Assembly (NCBI RefSeq): GCF_003382685.1
Contig: NZ_KZ859505.1
Location: 90,723 to 154,722, forward strand
DNA: 64,000 bases
Reading direction: 5' to 3'
Source of the DNA: Halorussus litoreus
GTDB lineage: Archaea; Halobacteriota; Halobacteria; Halobacteriales; Haladaptataceae
The notes beneath the pieces are model-generated. The model was not told the origin of the DNA. It ran no database searches and was given only the letters and a program-made list of their open reading frames with translations. The stretch's first letter is position 1. The number at the start of each line of letters is the position of its first letter. The translations under genes were made by a program, and so were the position numbers. Shown piece after piece: positions 16,250-24,994 of the stretch.

Positions 16250-17407
16250 TCAGACGTTCGGCGGAGCCGTCTCGGCGGTCTCCAGTTCCCGATTGTGCAG
16301 CGCCTCGCCCGTCTCGCGGTCGAACAGGTGGATCGTCTCCTCGGGAATTCGGACTGCAACCTGCTGGCCCGACTCGACGCGGCGCATGCCCGAGACTGTC
16401 GCAATCAGTTCCTCGGCGTTCGTCTGGAGGTCCTCGCCGTTCCCGAATCGGAGGTGAACCTGATTCTCGTCGCCCATCGGTTCGACCACGTCCACCGTCG
16501 CGGGGAAATCTCGATCAGTTTCCGGCTCCGCGACGAGTTCCACGTCCTCCGGGCGCACGCCGAGGACGAGCCGGTCGTGGCCCGCCACGTCCGCGCGGAC
16601 ACCCTCCGAGAGCGGATACTCGAAGCCTGCGCCGACGAGGGCGTCGTCCTGCAAATCGGTATCGAAGAAGTTCATCGCTGGCTCGCCGACGAACCCCGCG
16701 ACGAAGCGGTTCCGCGGTTCGTGGTAACACTCCAGCGGCGTGCCGACCTGCTGGAGTCGCCCGTCGTTCAGGATGGCGATGCGGTCGCCCATCGTCATCG
16801 CCTCGGTCTGGTCGTGGGTGACGTAAATCGTGGTCGTTCCCAGATCCTCCTGCAATCGCTGGAGTTCGGTCCGCATCTGCGACCGGAGTTTGGCGTCGAG
16901 ATTCGAGAGCGGTTCGTCGAGCAGGAAGACGGCGGGGTCGCGCACGATGGCGCGCCCGAGCGCGACCCGCTGGCGCTGGCCGCCAGAGAGGTCGCTGGGC
17001 GCGCGGTCGAGCAGATCCTCGATTTCCATCGTCTCCGCGGCGTCGTCGACCCGCTGCCGAATCTCGTCGTCGGACAGATCGGTCGACTCCTCCAGCCCGA
17101 AGCTCATGTTCCCACGGACGGACATGTGGGGGTAGAGCGCGTACGACTGGAACACCATCGCGATGTCGCGGTCCCGAGCCGGCAGGTCGTTGATGACGCG
17201 GCCGTCGAGGCGTATCTCGCCGTCCGTGACCGTTTCGAGCCCCGCGATCATCCGCAGGGTCGTGGACTTGCCACAGCCCGACGGCCCGACGAGCACGAGG
17301 AACTCGCCGTCGTCGATGGACAGCGAGAGGTCGTCGACCGCGACGACCTTCGAGCCGTCTCGCTCGGTGAACACCTTCGATACGTGGTCGAGTTCAGTTT
17401 TCGCCAT
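16250..17407 (-). CDS. sugar ABC transporter ATP-binding protein (MalK/UgpC type)
   Basis: 385 residues. Walker A is GPSGCGKST (about 40-48), the ABC signature is LSGGQRQRVALGRA near 136, and Walker B is AVFLLDEPLSNLDAKLR. The C-terminal 140 residues form the OB-type regulatory domain of the MalK group (VLGVRPEDVEL). It energises uptake by the two permeases encoded upstream on the same strand. It is separated from them by 354 bases holding a palindromic repeat, so it may have its own promoter. Confidence 0.93.
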   Translation of the reverse strand: MAKTELDHVSKVFTERDGSKVVAVDDLSLSIDDGEFLVLVGPSGCGKSTTLRMIAGLETVTDGEIRLDGRVINDLPARDRDIAMVFQSYALYPHMSVRGNMSFGLEESTDLSDDEIRQRVDDAAETMEIEDLLDRAPSDLSGGQRQRVALGRAIVRDPAVFLLDEPLSNLDAKLRSQMRTELQRLQEDLGTTTIYVTHDQTEAMTMGDRIAILNDGRLQQVGTPLECYHEPRNRFVAGFVGEPAMNFFDTDLQDDALVGAGFEYPLSEGVRADVAGHDRLVLGVRPEDVELVAEPETDRDFPATVDVVEPMGDENQVHLRFGNGEDLQTNAEELIATVSGMRRVESGQQVAVRIPEETIHLFDRETGEALHNRELETAETAPPNV

Positions 17408-17544
17408 TGTGGATGAGTTGAAATTCGATGAGTCGGTCGAGTTGGTGTTGGTGTCTCGAACACTGTCGGCCTACGCGACTGCGGGACCGATTACAGGTTC
17501 TCGAAAGCCCTCGGTGCCCACGACTGCTGCAAAACTGAGACGAC

Positions 17545-17690
17545 GTGTTCGAAAGCCCTCGGGCCGCTCGCGGTCGCTCAGCGACATATCCTCGCTCGCT
17601 ACCGCTCGCTCGGATAGGGGTCGCTGAGTCGACCACGGTAAACGCGAGCGGCCCTCGCCCTTTCAGTCCACCAGGGGTGTCCGTTGTCGA
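17545..17690. repeat. hairpin-forming intergenic repeat (second family)
   Basis: Inside the 354-base gap, GTTCTCGAAAGCCCTCGG occurs at about 17490 and a similar TTCGAAAGCCCTCGGG at about 17550. Next come GGGCCGCTCGCG, CGCTCAGCGAC and TATCC, then GGATA, GTCGCTGAG and CGCGAGCGGCCC as nested inverted complements. The end reads CCTTTCAGTCCACCAG. I recall similar palindromic units scattered in haloarchaeal genomes. It carries no ORF and could form a large cruciform or RNA hairpin in the ABC operon. Confidence 0.55.
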
Positions 17691-17761
17691 GTCGAGCGAC
17701 GTGCTGGACGGTCGGCATGTCCCCAAAAGTCGTCGGTCGGCCTTCGCTCGCTGTAACCCGG

Positions 17762-18679
17762 TCACACTCGCACCCCCTCCGCGAACTGGTCGGCGAACAG
17801 CACGTAGACGATCAGCGTCGGGAGCGCCGCGATGAACGCCCCGGCCATCCGGAGCGGAAAGTCCACGCCTTCGAGTGCGGTCCCCAGTCCCGACAGGATG
17901 AGCGTGACCGACGCGGCCGGGTCGCTGACGCTCCGGATGATGGTCAGCGAGAACAGGAACTCGTTCCAGATCTGGGTGAACTGGAAGATGAAGACGACCG
18001 CGAACATCGGCACCGACAGCGGGAGCACGATGCGCCGGTAGATGCGCCACAGCGACGCGCCGTCGAGTCGCGCGGCCTCGATCATCTCCCACGACATGGT
18101 CTGGTACTGCGCGCGGAACAGGATGGTGCAGATGGGAATCCCGTAGGCGGTGTGGGTCACGATGAGTTCGAGGATGGTCGCGTGGTGTTCTTCGAGCAGG
18201 GGCAGCGCCCACAGGAACGCCAGTCGCTCGTCGAGTTCGACCCAGATGGACCAGAACTCCGACAGCGGGATGATGACCGCCTGATACGGGATGAAGATGC
18301 CCGCGACGAACAGCGCCAGCACCGCGATCTGGCCGCGCCAGTCGACCAGCGTCAGGCCGTACGCCGCCATGCTCCCGAAGACAGCACAGAGGAGCGTCGA
18401 CGGGATGGTGAACAGGACGCTGTTGACCATCCCGTGCGAGAGCGCGTCGAAGGCGAACGCCCACTTGTCGAGCGTGAATCCCGACAGTCCCGGCGGGAGG
18501 AAGGGGAGGGTGTTCCGGACCGCCTCGCTCGTCTTGATCGATGTCACGAGCCCCGTCTCGATGGGAGCCAGATAGAACGCGACCAGTCCCGCGAGGGTCG
18601 CGTACAGCGCGGCTCGACGGAGCGCGTCGCTTCGTCTCGTTGCGTTTCGTGCTTCCGGTCGTTCCTCTTCGTGACTCAT
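17762..18679 (-). CDS. sugar ABC transporter permease (MalG type)
   Basis: 305 residues with six membrane helices starting near residue 24 (AALYATLAGLVAFYLAPI). The EAA loop is visible as EMIEAARLDGASLWRIYRRI, which contacts the ATPase. This family forms a heterodimeric channel with the MalF-type partner. The gene starts 26 bases after the partner's stop, so the two are co-transcribed. Confidence 0.93.
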   Translation of the reverse strand: MSHEEERPEARNATRRSDALRRAALYATLAGLVAFYLAPIETGLVTSIKTSEAVRNTLPFLPPGLSGFTLDKWAFAFDALSHGMVNSVLFTIPSTLLCAVFGSMAAYGLTLVDWRGQIAVLALFVAGIFIPYQAVIIPLSEFWSIWVELDERLAFLWALPLLEEHHATILELIVTHTAYGIPICTILFRAQYQTMSWEMIEAARLDGASLWRIYRRIVLPLSVPMFAVVFIFQFTQIWNEFLFSLTIIRSVSDPAASVTLILSGLGTALEGVDFPLRMAGAFIAALPTLIVYVLFADQFAEGVRV

Positions 18680-18704
18680 AGATTCTCCTGCCTATCTGTC
18701 CGGA

Positions 18705-19757
18705 TCATAGGTTCCCCTGTCTGTGTTGTTGGTAGAGGTACGGCGCGATGACGGCGAGCGAGAGCGCGAACAGCAGGATGGCGATGGCCGAGGCGTAGGC
18801 CCACTCCTGCTTGTTGAACGCCTCGCGGACCATCTTGGTCGCGAGGATGTCCGCGCCACGCCGCGGGCGATACCCCCAGATGGCGTACAGGAAGTCGAAC
18901 GCCTTGAGCGCGAACAGCACCAGCACGACCGACGCGCTCACCATCGCGGGCTTGAGTTGCGGGACGATGACCCGCCAGTACATCCGGAGCGTGCTCGCGC
19001 CGTCGACCCGCGCGGCCTCGTACTGGTCGTCGGGAATCGCGCGGAGCGCGGCGAGATACACGACCATCGTGTAGCCGCTGAACTGCCAGATGAGCGCGAA
19101 CACCACCGACCCGAGCACGAGATCGGGATTCCCGAGCCAGCTGTAGGGCCCGAGGCCGACGACCCCGAGCAGCTGGTTCACGATGCCGAAGTTGAAGTTG
19201 TACATCCACATCCAGAACTGCGCGGTGACGATGAACGACAGGCTCATCGGCAGGAGGTAGATTGTCCGGAGCGTGCGCCCGAACCGGACCTCCCGGTCGA
19301 GCAGGATGGCGAGCACGAGGCCCACGACCAGACAGACCAGCGTGAACCCGACCAGCAGCGCGAACGTGTTCCGGGTGGCCGCCCACATCGCGGGGTCCGA
19401 CAGCATCGCGCCGTAGTTGTCGAGGTCGAGCACGGAGTAGTCCGGCTCGCCGAATCCCTGGTAGTCGGTGAGCGAGATGGCGAAGTTCCAGCCGATGGCC
19501 GCGTACACGAAGAATCCCATCAGCAGGAACGGCGGCAGCCAGAACGGCGCAGACTGGACCGCATCGTGGTCGAGCAGCCGCCGGAACGCCGACCGCTCGA
19601 CGACCCGCCGGTCGGTTCCGACGGCGCGCTCCTCGTCGGCTCCGACCTCCTGCCCGCCGTCGGTTTCGGTGACGCGGTCGCCAGTCCCGCGGCTCTCGCG
19701 AACCTCGCGGAGTCGGTCGCGCAGCCTCTCGACGGTCTTTGCCAGTTCGTCCCTCAT
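18705..19757 (-). CDS. sugar ABC transporter permease (MalF type)
   Basis: 350 residues. The first 70 are charged and cytoplasmic, then six membrane helices begin at PFLLMGFFVYAAIGW. The EAA motif is YEAARVDGASTLRMYWRVI. It pairs with the MalG-type permease. The segment LTDYQGFGEPDYSVLDLDNYGAML is typical of the first outer loop of MalF/UgpA proteins. It lies 37 bases downstream of the binding-protein gene. Confidence 0.93.
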   Translation of the reverse strand: MRDELAKTVERLRDRLREVRESRGTGDRVTETDGGQEVGADEERAVGTDRRVVERSAFRRLLDHDAVQSAPFWLPPFLLMGFFVYAAIGWNFAISLTDYQGFGEPDYSVLDLDNYGAMLSDPAMWAATRNTFALLVGFTLVCLVVGLVLAILLDREVRFGRTLRTIYLLPMSLSFIVTAQFWMWMYNFNFGIVNQLLGVVGLGPYSWLGNPDLVLGSVVFALIWQFSGYTMVVYLAALRAIPDDQYEAARVDGASTLRMYWRVIVPQLKPAMVSASVVLVLFALKAFDFLYAIWGYRPRRGADILATKMVREAFNKQEWAYASAIAILLFALSLAVIAPYLYQQHRQGNL

Positions 19758-19794
19758 GCGCGTGAAAGATGGTAGTGGAGGCCTGCGCTCGTCG

Positions 19795-21084
19795 CTACAC
19801 GATCTCCATGAACCGTCGCGTGGCCGCGTCCACGTCGTACGGGTCGAGGAACGTGTCCGAGAGCGCGTCCTCGAGGTCCGACTGCACGTCCTGCGTGACC
19901 GCGAGGCCGTGCGCGATGGTCGGCGGTCGCTGGTCGACCGAGTTGAAGTCCTCGATGGTCTCGGTGAGGTACGGGCTGAACTCGTCGGTCGGCACCTCCC
20001 GCGTCGGGATCGACCCCTTGTACTGGTTGAACGCCACGTGGGCAGTTTCGGATCCCGCGAACCGGAGGAACGCCTTCGACTCCTCAGGACTCGGGTTGTC
20101 GAGCTGGTTGCCCGGGTAGATGAACGAGTCGAGGTGGAAGCCGTACATGTCCTCGGTGCCCGGGAACTGGATGCGACCCCAGTCCTCGCCGAAAGTCAGG
20201 TCCTCGTTCACGTACGCGCCCGCGACCCAGTTCCCCTGATGGATGAACGCGGCGTCGCCCGACATGATGCGCTGGTTGGCCTCCGTGAAGTCGATCTCCG
20301 CGGCGTCCTCGTTGAGGTACTCCGACAGCACGGTCTGGACGTTCTCGAAGGCCGCCCGCACCGCCGCCTCGTCGCCCTCGCCGTCGATGAAGTTCATGTA
20401 GGCGTCGAACCCCTGCGAGCCGAGCATGTTGACCGCCCAGAACTGGAGCACCACCCACGTCGCAAGCGAGTTGGCGTAGGGCACGGCGTCCGTCTCGCTG
20501 GCGACCGCGTCGAGCGCGTCGAGCCACGCGTCGAAGCTGTCGATGCTCTCGGGGTCGACCCCCGCCTCGTCGAGCACGGAGACGTTGTAGAACAGGTCGT
20601 TCATCCGGTGGGAGCCGATCGGGACGGCCGAGAAGCCGTCGTTGAATCGGCACGCCTCCACGACCTCGTCGGCGTGGGGCTCGACCAGCCCGGCCTCGTT
20701 CCACACGTCCTGTTCGATGTCCCCGAGCACGCCCTCGTACTGGACGAGGTTCGGCCCCGGCCACCCCGCGAACACGCTCGGCGGGTCGCCGGCCCTGAGT
20801 CGCTGGGCGACCGCCTGATCGAGGTTGACGTTTCCGGTGCCGCCGATGGCCCGGAAGTCGGTGTCCATCTCCGGATACTCGTTCTGGAACGCCTCTTCGA
20901 GGGCTGCGACCGCCTCGGCTCCGTCGCCGCCGGTCCAGCCGTGCATCAGCTCCATCGTGTTCGACCACTGCTGGTCCTGCTCGGCGTATCCCGTCAGCGC
21001 GGCCGCCCCGCCGCTCCCCAGCAGCGCCGCACATTTCGTAAACGTTCGTCTGTCGATGCTCTCCCGGTTACCCCCGTCCGTCAT
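19795..21084 (-). CDS. extracellular sugar-binding protein with altered lipobox
   Basis: 429 residues of the ABC solute-binding family 1. The N-terminus carries a Tat motif (DRRTFTK) and a hydrophobic stretch (CAALLGSGGAAALTGYAEQ). Haloarchaeal lipobox sequences normally end in a cysteine such as LTGC, but the codon here is TAC (Tyr), so lipid anchoring should fail. The mature part includes GGTGNVNLDQAVAQRLRAGD and a GDAAFIHQGNWVAG ligand-site region. I chose ATG 21084 because GGGGGAG precedes it; ATG 21111 is an alternative. It heads the operon with both permeases. Confidence 0.9.
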   Translation of the reverse strand: MTDGGNRESIDRRTFTKCAALLGSGGAAALTGYAEQDQQWSNTMELMHGWTGGDGAEAVAALEEAFQNEYPEMDTDFRAIGGTGNVNLDQAVAQRLRAGDPPSVFAGWPGPNLVQYEGVLGDIEQDVWNEAGLVEPHADEVVEACRFNDGFSAVPIGSHRMNDLFYNVSVLDEAGVDPESIDSFDAWLDALDAVASETDAVPYANSLATWVVLQFWAVNMLGSQGFDAYMNFIDGEGDEAAVRAAFENVQTVLSEYLNEDAAEIDFTEANQRIMSGDAAFIHQGNWVAGAYVNEDLTFGEDWGRIQFPGTEDMYGFHLDSFIYPGNQLDNPSPEESKAFLRFAGSETAHVAFNQYKGSIPTREVPTDEFSPYLTETIEDFNSVDQRPPTIAHGLAVTQDVQSDLEDALSDTFLDPYDVDAATRRFMEIV

Positions 21085-21322
21085 CTGATTTCTCCCCCGC
21101 TGTACACTCATCGAGGTGGTACTTAACGTTTTTCTAGGATGAACCCGAATCGGGGCGGTTGCGTCCGTCTCTCCTGGCACGACGCGCGACCGAGAGAATC
21201 ACTATCAAACCGTTCGAGCCTCGCCGACTCACTGAGTCGACGCCCGCCGAACGCCGTCACCGGGTGGCCACCGCACTGGCGAGTGCCTAACTGAGTCCCG
21301 GGGACTGTCCAGCCGGTTCCGG

Positions 21323-21332
21323 AGGGTTTTAC
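21323..21332 (+). promoter_or_regulatory. TATA-like box for fumC
   Basis: GGGTTTTACG, centred about 32 bases before ATG 21360. It is the only promoter-like sequence just upstream. Confidence 0.4.
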
Positions 21333-21359
21333 GCCCGGCGGTGACCTACCCCCGAGCGT

Positions 21360-22775
21360 ATGAGCGACGACGAGGACTACCGCGTCGAGCAGGACAGTCT
21401 CGGAGAGATGCAGGTACCGGCCGACGCCTACTGGGGAGCACAGACCCAGCGCGCGCTCGGGAACTTCCCGATCTCGGGCATCACGTTCGGGCGACGGTTC
21501 GTACGCGCGCTCGGGGTCGTCAAGAAGGCCGCCGCGCAGGCCAACCGCGACCTCGAACTCGTCCCCGAGGAGAAGGCCGACGCCATCGTCGCGGCCGCCG
21601 ACGAGGTCATCGACGGCGAGCACGACGACCAGTTCCCGGTCGACGTGTTCCAGACCGGGTCGGGCACCTCCACGAACATGAACGCAAACGAGGTCATCGC
21701 CAACCGCGCGACCGAGATCTACGGCGGGGAGATCGGCAGCCGGGAGATCCACCCCAACGACCACGTCAACTTCGGCCAGTCGAGCAACGACGTGATCCCG
21801 ACCGCGATGCACGTCGCGAGCCTCGAAGCGGTCGAGAAGGACCTCCTGCCCGCGCTCGACACGCTTCGGGAGGCGCTCGACGCCAAGGCCGAGGAGTTCG
21901 ACGGCGTGGTCAAGACCGGCCGCACTCACCTCCAGGACGCCACGCCGGTCCGACTCGGTCAGGAGTTCGGCGGCTACCGCACGCAGGTCCAGAAAGGTCT
22001 CGCGCGCGTGGACAACGTCCGGGACCACCTCGCGGAACTCGCGCTCGGCGGTACCGCCGTCGGGACCGGCCTGAACACCCATCCGGAGTTCCCCGGCCGG
22101 GCGGCGGAGTACATCACCAAGGAAACGGGGGTCCAGTTCCGCGAGGCCGACGACCACTTCGAGGCACAGGCCGCCCACGACGCGATGTCGGAGGCCCATG
22201 GCGCGCTCCGCACCGTCGCAGGTTCGCTCAACAAGATCGCCAACGACCTGCGCCTGCTCGCCTCCGGCCCGCGGAACGGCCTCGGCGAGATCGAGCAGCC
22301 CGAGAACCAGCCCGGGAGCTCCATCATGCCGGGCAAGATCAACCCGGTCGTCGCGGAGGCCGTGAATCAGGTCCACAAGCAGGTCGTCGGCAACGACGCC
22401 GCCGTGAGCGCCGGTGCTGCGGAAGGCCAGATCGACCTCAACCTCTACAAACCCGTCCTCGCGCACAACTTCCTCCAGTCGTCGGAACTGCTCGCCAACT
22501 CCGCCGAAGTGTTCGCCGAGAAGTTCGTCGCCAAACTGGAGGCCAACGAGGCCCACTGCGAGTCGCAGGTCGAGCAGAGCATGGCGCTCGCCACAGCGCT
22601 CAACCCCCACATCGGCTACGACAAGGCCAGCAAAGCCGCCAAGACCGCGCTGAAGGAGGGCAAGACGGTCAAGCAGGTCGTCGTCGAGAAGGGCTACCTG
22701 AGCGAGTCCGAGGCCGAGAAGGTCATCGACCCCGAGGCGATGACCCACCGCGGGATTCTGGGGAGCGACGACTGA
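21360..22775 (+). CDS. fumC: class II fumarate hydratase
   Basis: 471 residues, the normal length. Family signatures are GSGTSTNMNANEVIANRA, the HPNDHVNFGQSSNDVIPTAM region, GRTHLQDATPVRLGQEF and the active-site loop GSSIMPGKINPV. It interconverts fumarate and malate in the TCA cycle. A six-T run about 30 bases after the stop (22808-22813) could end transcription. Confidence 0.96.
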   Translation: MSDDEDYRVEQDSLGEMQVPADAYWGAQTQRALGNFPISGITFGRRFVRALGVVKKAAAQANRDLELVPEEKADAIVAAADEVIDGEHDDQFPVDVFQTGSGTSTNMNANEVIANRATEIYGGEIGSREIHPNDHVNFGQSSNDVIPTAMHVASLEAVEKDLLPALDTLREALDAKAEEFDGVVKTGRTHLQDATPVRLGQEFGGYRTQVQKGLARVDNVRDHLAELALGGTAVGTGLNTHPEFPGRAAEYITKETGVQFREADDHFEAQAAHDAMSEAHGALRTVAGSLNKIANDLRLLASGPRNGLGEIEQPENQPGSSIMPGKINPVVAEAVNQVHKQVVGNDAAVSAGAAEGQIDLNLYKPVLAHNFLQSSELLANSAEVFAEKFVAKLEANEAHCESQVEQSMALATALNPHIGYDKASKAAKTALKEGKTVKQVVVEKGYLSESEAEKVIDPEAMTHRGILGSDD

Positions 22776-22870
22776 GAACCCGCGACTGCGCCCTGTTCTC
22801 GACACTCTTTTTTCCCGATTCCGAGACGCCCGCCACTCGTTTCACCGATGGGACCGTACTTCTCGGAGAG

Positions 22871-23290
22871 ATGTCCGACAGCCAGTCAGCCAGCGTCGAG
22901 ATGACGAAGGGCGAGGCCCGGGTGGTCATCGCCGCGCTCGCCGACGAGGAGATGACCGCCATCGGCGAGCGAGCGACCCGTCTCCAGAACGTGCAGGACC
23001 ACCTCGCGGCCGAGTTCGAGTTCGATCAGTATCGCGAGAGCGACCGGACGGAGTTGGCCGGCAGCGACGACTCGGGCTGGTTCACCGAGGAATGGCTCGA
23101 CGACGGCCGCTTCGACACTGACGACACCGAGCGCGTCGAACTCGCCCGCGCGGAGGCCGACGCCGTGACCGACGCGCTCGCCGCCTTCGAACTCGACGAG
23201 ACCCACGGGAACGCCGGGACGGCCGAGAACGTTCGCGAGCGCGTCCTCGACGCGTTCGGTGGCGACCTCGTCGGCGCTGGCGACGACTGA
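22871..23290 (+). CDS. hypothetical haloarchaeal protein
   Basis: 139 residues, soluble and very acidic, with no cysteine. It is largely helical: VEMTKGEARVVIAALADEEM at the start and DAVTDALAAFELDETHG near the end. A central aromatic patch is DDSGWFTEEWLDDGRFD. I do not recognise the family. It is 95 bases after fumC on the same strand, with a T-run between. Confidence 0.65.
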   Translation: MSDSQSASVEMTKGEARVVIAALADEEMTAIGERATRLQNVQDHLAAEFEFDQYRESDRTELAGSDDSGWFTEEWLDDGRFDTDDTERVELARAEADAVTDALAAFELDETHGNAGTAENVRERVLDAFGGDLVGAGDD

Positions 23291-23317
23291 GTTGTCGGTT
23301 CCGAGCTCTCAAACCGA

Positions 23318-24187
23318 CTACCGATTCCGGCTTCCTTCGAGATAGAGGTGCGCGAGCGCGAGACCGAAGAAGGGGAGCACGACCGCGCCGGTGACCGCGC
23401 TCGCGAGCGTCGACGCCACGTCGTACTCGCCGCCGAACAGTCCCGACACGACCGCCGAGGCGACGCTCGCGACGAGGTACACCACGCCCACCGCGAACAC
23501 CTTCCGGACGATGCCCGTCGCGGCACCCCACCCGGCTCGCGAACTGGCGAGCGGGCCGGCGTCGTCGACCACGCACGCCGGGAACGCGAGCAGCAGTCGG
23601 AGGAGCGCGTAGGCCGCGAGGACGAGCGCGAGCAGGGAGAGAACCGCGAGCAGGCCGTCGTCGACGCCCGGAAGCGCCTCCCATTCGAGCAGATATCCCG
23701 GGAGGAAGCCCAGTCCCGCGACGACCGCCAGCACGACGCCCGTCGCGGCCAGCGCGGGCAGTCGGCGGGCCGCCGCTCGGACGCGGGTCGACAGGGACCG
23801 GGTGCGGTAGGCCACCGCGTCGGCCGCGGTCAGGTACACCGCGCCCGCGACGACCGCCACGGCGACCAGTTGGACGAGATAGGCCGGCCAGACCCAGAGC
23901 GCCACGTCGAGGTCTGCGGACGGCGAGGGTCGCGTGACCCCCACCGCGGCCGCGACCGACGGGAGATTGGCCGCGAGCGCGAGGCCGACCAGCGACGGTC
24001 GGTCGCGCAGCGTGGCCCACGACCACCGGAGCGTGTCGGCCACGGTGAGTCGCCGGACGTGGACGTTTCCGGACGACTTCTCGTGGTCTTCTCGGTCGTG
24101 GTCTTCCCGGCCGTGGTCACCCGGGCCGGGGTCGGACGCGTTGCTGTCGGTCGCGTCCCGACGGCTGCGATCCGAATCGACGCCCAT
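23318..24187 (-). CDS. multi-pass membrane protein, uncharacterised
   Basis: 289 residues. The first 50 are hydrophilic with a run of GREDHDREDHEK-like His/Asp residues. Six hydrophobic helices follow, e.g. VALWVWPAYLVQLVAVAVVA, LPALAATGVVLAVVAGLGFL and GLLAVLSLLALVLAAYALL. It resembles the DUF4013/DUF7847-type membrane proteins of haloarchaea, but I am not sure of the family. The ATG at 24187 is chosen because a TATA-like box lies 29 bases upstream; an in-frame ATG at 24214 overlaps that box. Confidence 0.7.
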   Translation of the reverse strand: MGVDSDRSRRDATDSNASDPGPGDHGREDHDREDHEKSSGNVHVRRLTVADTLRWSWATLRDRPSLVGLALAANLPSVAAAVGVTRPSPSADLDVALWVWPAYLVQLVAVAVVAGAVYLTAADAVAYRTRSLSTRVRAAARRLPALAATGVVLAVVAGLGFLPGYLLEWEALPGVDDGLLAVLSLLALVLAAYALLRLLLAFPACVVDDAGPLASSRAGWGAATGIVRKVFAVGVVYLVASVASAVVSGLFGGEYDVASTLASAVTGAVVLPFFGLALAHLYLEGSRNR

Positions 24188-24211
24188 GCCACGGGTTTCA
24201 CGAACGCTCGC

Positions 24212-24220
24212 CATAAATTT
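24212..24220 (-). promoter_or_regulatory. TATA-like box for membrane protein gene
   Basis: AAATTTATG on the minus strand, about 29 bases before ATG 24187. Confidence 0.5.
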
Positions 24221-24251
24221 CCGGGACTGCGAAAGCCCATCCCGTTCCGCG

Positions 24252-24299
24252 TGGGTGAGGCCGCGGTCGCGCTCGTGAGCGCGACCGCGGCCTCACCCA
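24252..24299. repeat. 48-bp perfect palindrome, 23-bp arms
   Basis: The arms TGGGTGAGGCCGCGGTCGCG (plus CTC) and their exact complement flank a 2-base centre. It lies between divergent genes, upstream of both promoters, so it is not a terminator for either. It could extrude as a cruciform or bind a dimeric protein. Confidence 0.8.
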
Positions 24300-24448
24300 T
24301 CGCGGTGGCGTTTCGGATCACTCGACACCAAATCGTCTCTTGGTCGCCGCGTAACAGCGTTTTTGCACCAGTTTGTTCAACCGCAGAGTGGGTCTCGCGG
24401 TGAGCGTGCAGCGAGACTGCGCGCCGAGCGCGAATGACAGCACCGCGG

Positions 24449-24492
24449 GTCTCGGATTGCGCGACCGAATTCTCGGCCGCGCAATCCGAGAC
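24449..24492. repeat. 15-bp inverted repeat upstream of PH-domain operon
   Basis: GTCTCGGATTGCGCG at 24449-24463 is exactly complemented by CGCGCAATCCGAGAC at 24478-24492, with a 14-base loop that includes GAATTC. It ends 7 bases before the TATA-like box of the PH-domain operon, a position suited to an operator. Confidence 0.65.
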
Positions 24493-24498
24493 GGGGAG

Positions 24499-24506
24499 AC
24501 TTATCG
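24499..24506 (+). promoter_or_regulatory. TATA-like box for PH-domain pair
   Basis: ACTTATCG centred 28 bases before ATG 24530, so the first gene is probably leaderless. Confidence 0.5.
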
Positions 24507-24529
24507 GACGCGAGGTACATTGTTGGAGC

Positions 24530-24994
24530 ATGGAGACGCTGAACCCCCGCGTGCGACTCGCCTGGGCCATCGGCGCGGTCGTGACCGCGGCGTTTCTCGG
24601 GGTCGGTGCGGCGGCTACCGACCGATTCGTGCTCGGCGTCGGCCTCTGGATCGCCGTGACCGTGGCGGGTCTCGCGCTCGCGCTCGGACTCGTCTTCGTC
24701 GTGCTCAGATACCGCGTCTGGCGCTTCGCGGTGCGCGACGACGACCTCTACCTCGAACGCGGCGTACTGACCCGGGTGAACACCGTCGTGCCGTACGTCC
24801 GCGTCCAGCACGTCGACACCCAGCGCGGGCCGGTCGAGCGCGCGCTCGGGCTGTCGAGCGTCGTGGTGTACACCGCCGGCTCGCGCGGTGCCGACGTGAC
24901 CGTCCCCGGACTCACCCCCGAGCGCGCCGACGACCTCCAGGAACAGCTCCGGCGGCTCGCCATCGAGAGCGAGCGCGAGATCGACGCCGTATGA
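24530..24994 (+). CDS. bacterial-type PH domain membrane protein (YdbS-like)
   Basis: 154 residues. Two membrane helices at 12-55 (AWAIGAVVTAAFLGVGAAAT; AVTVAGLALALGLVFVVL) are followed by a bPH2 domain: YRVWRFAVRDDDLYLERGVL, then VNTVVPYVRVQHVDTQRGPV and a GLSSVVVYTAG strand. It is the small partner of a YdbS/YdbT-type pair. In Bacillus the pair protects against an antimicrobial peptide; in archaea the role is unknown. Its stop overlaps the next ATG (ATGA). Confidence 0.8.
   Translation: METLNPRVRLAWAIGAVVTAAFLGVGAAATDRFVLGVGLWIAVTVAGLALALGLVFVVLRYRVWRFAVRDDDLYLERGVLTRVNTVVPYVRVQHVDTQRGPVERALGLSSVVVYTAGSRGADVTVPGLTPERADDLQEQLRRLAIESEREIDAV

Noticed and set aside
18723..19775. 350-codon plus-strand frame
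   Set aside because: Shadow of the MalF-type permease; it is His, Arg and Glu rich with no fold pattern.
21123..22805. 560-codon minus-strand frame
   Set aside because: Shadow of fumC, which has full family signatures on the plus strand.
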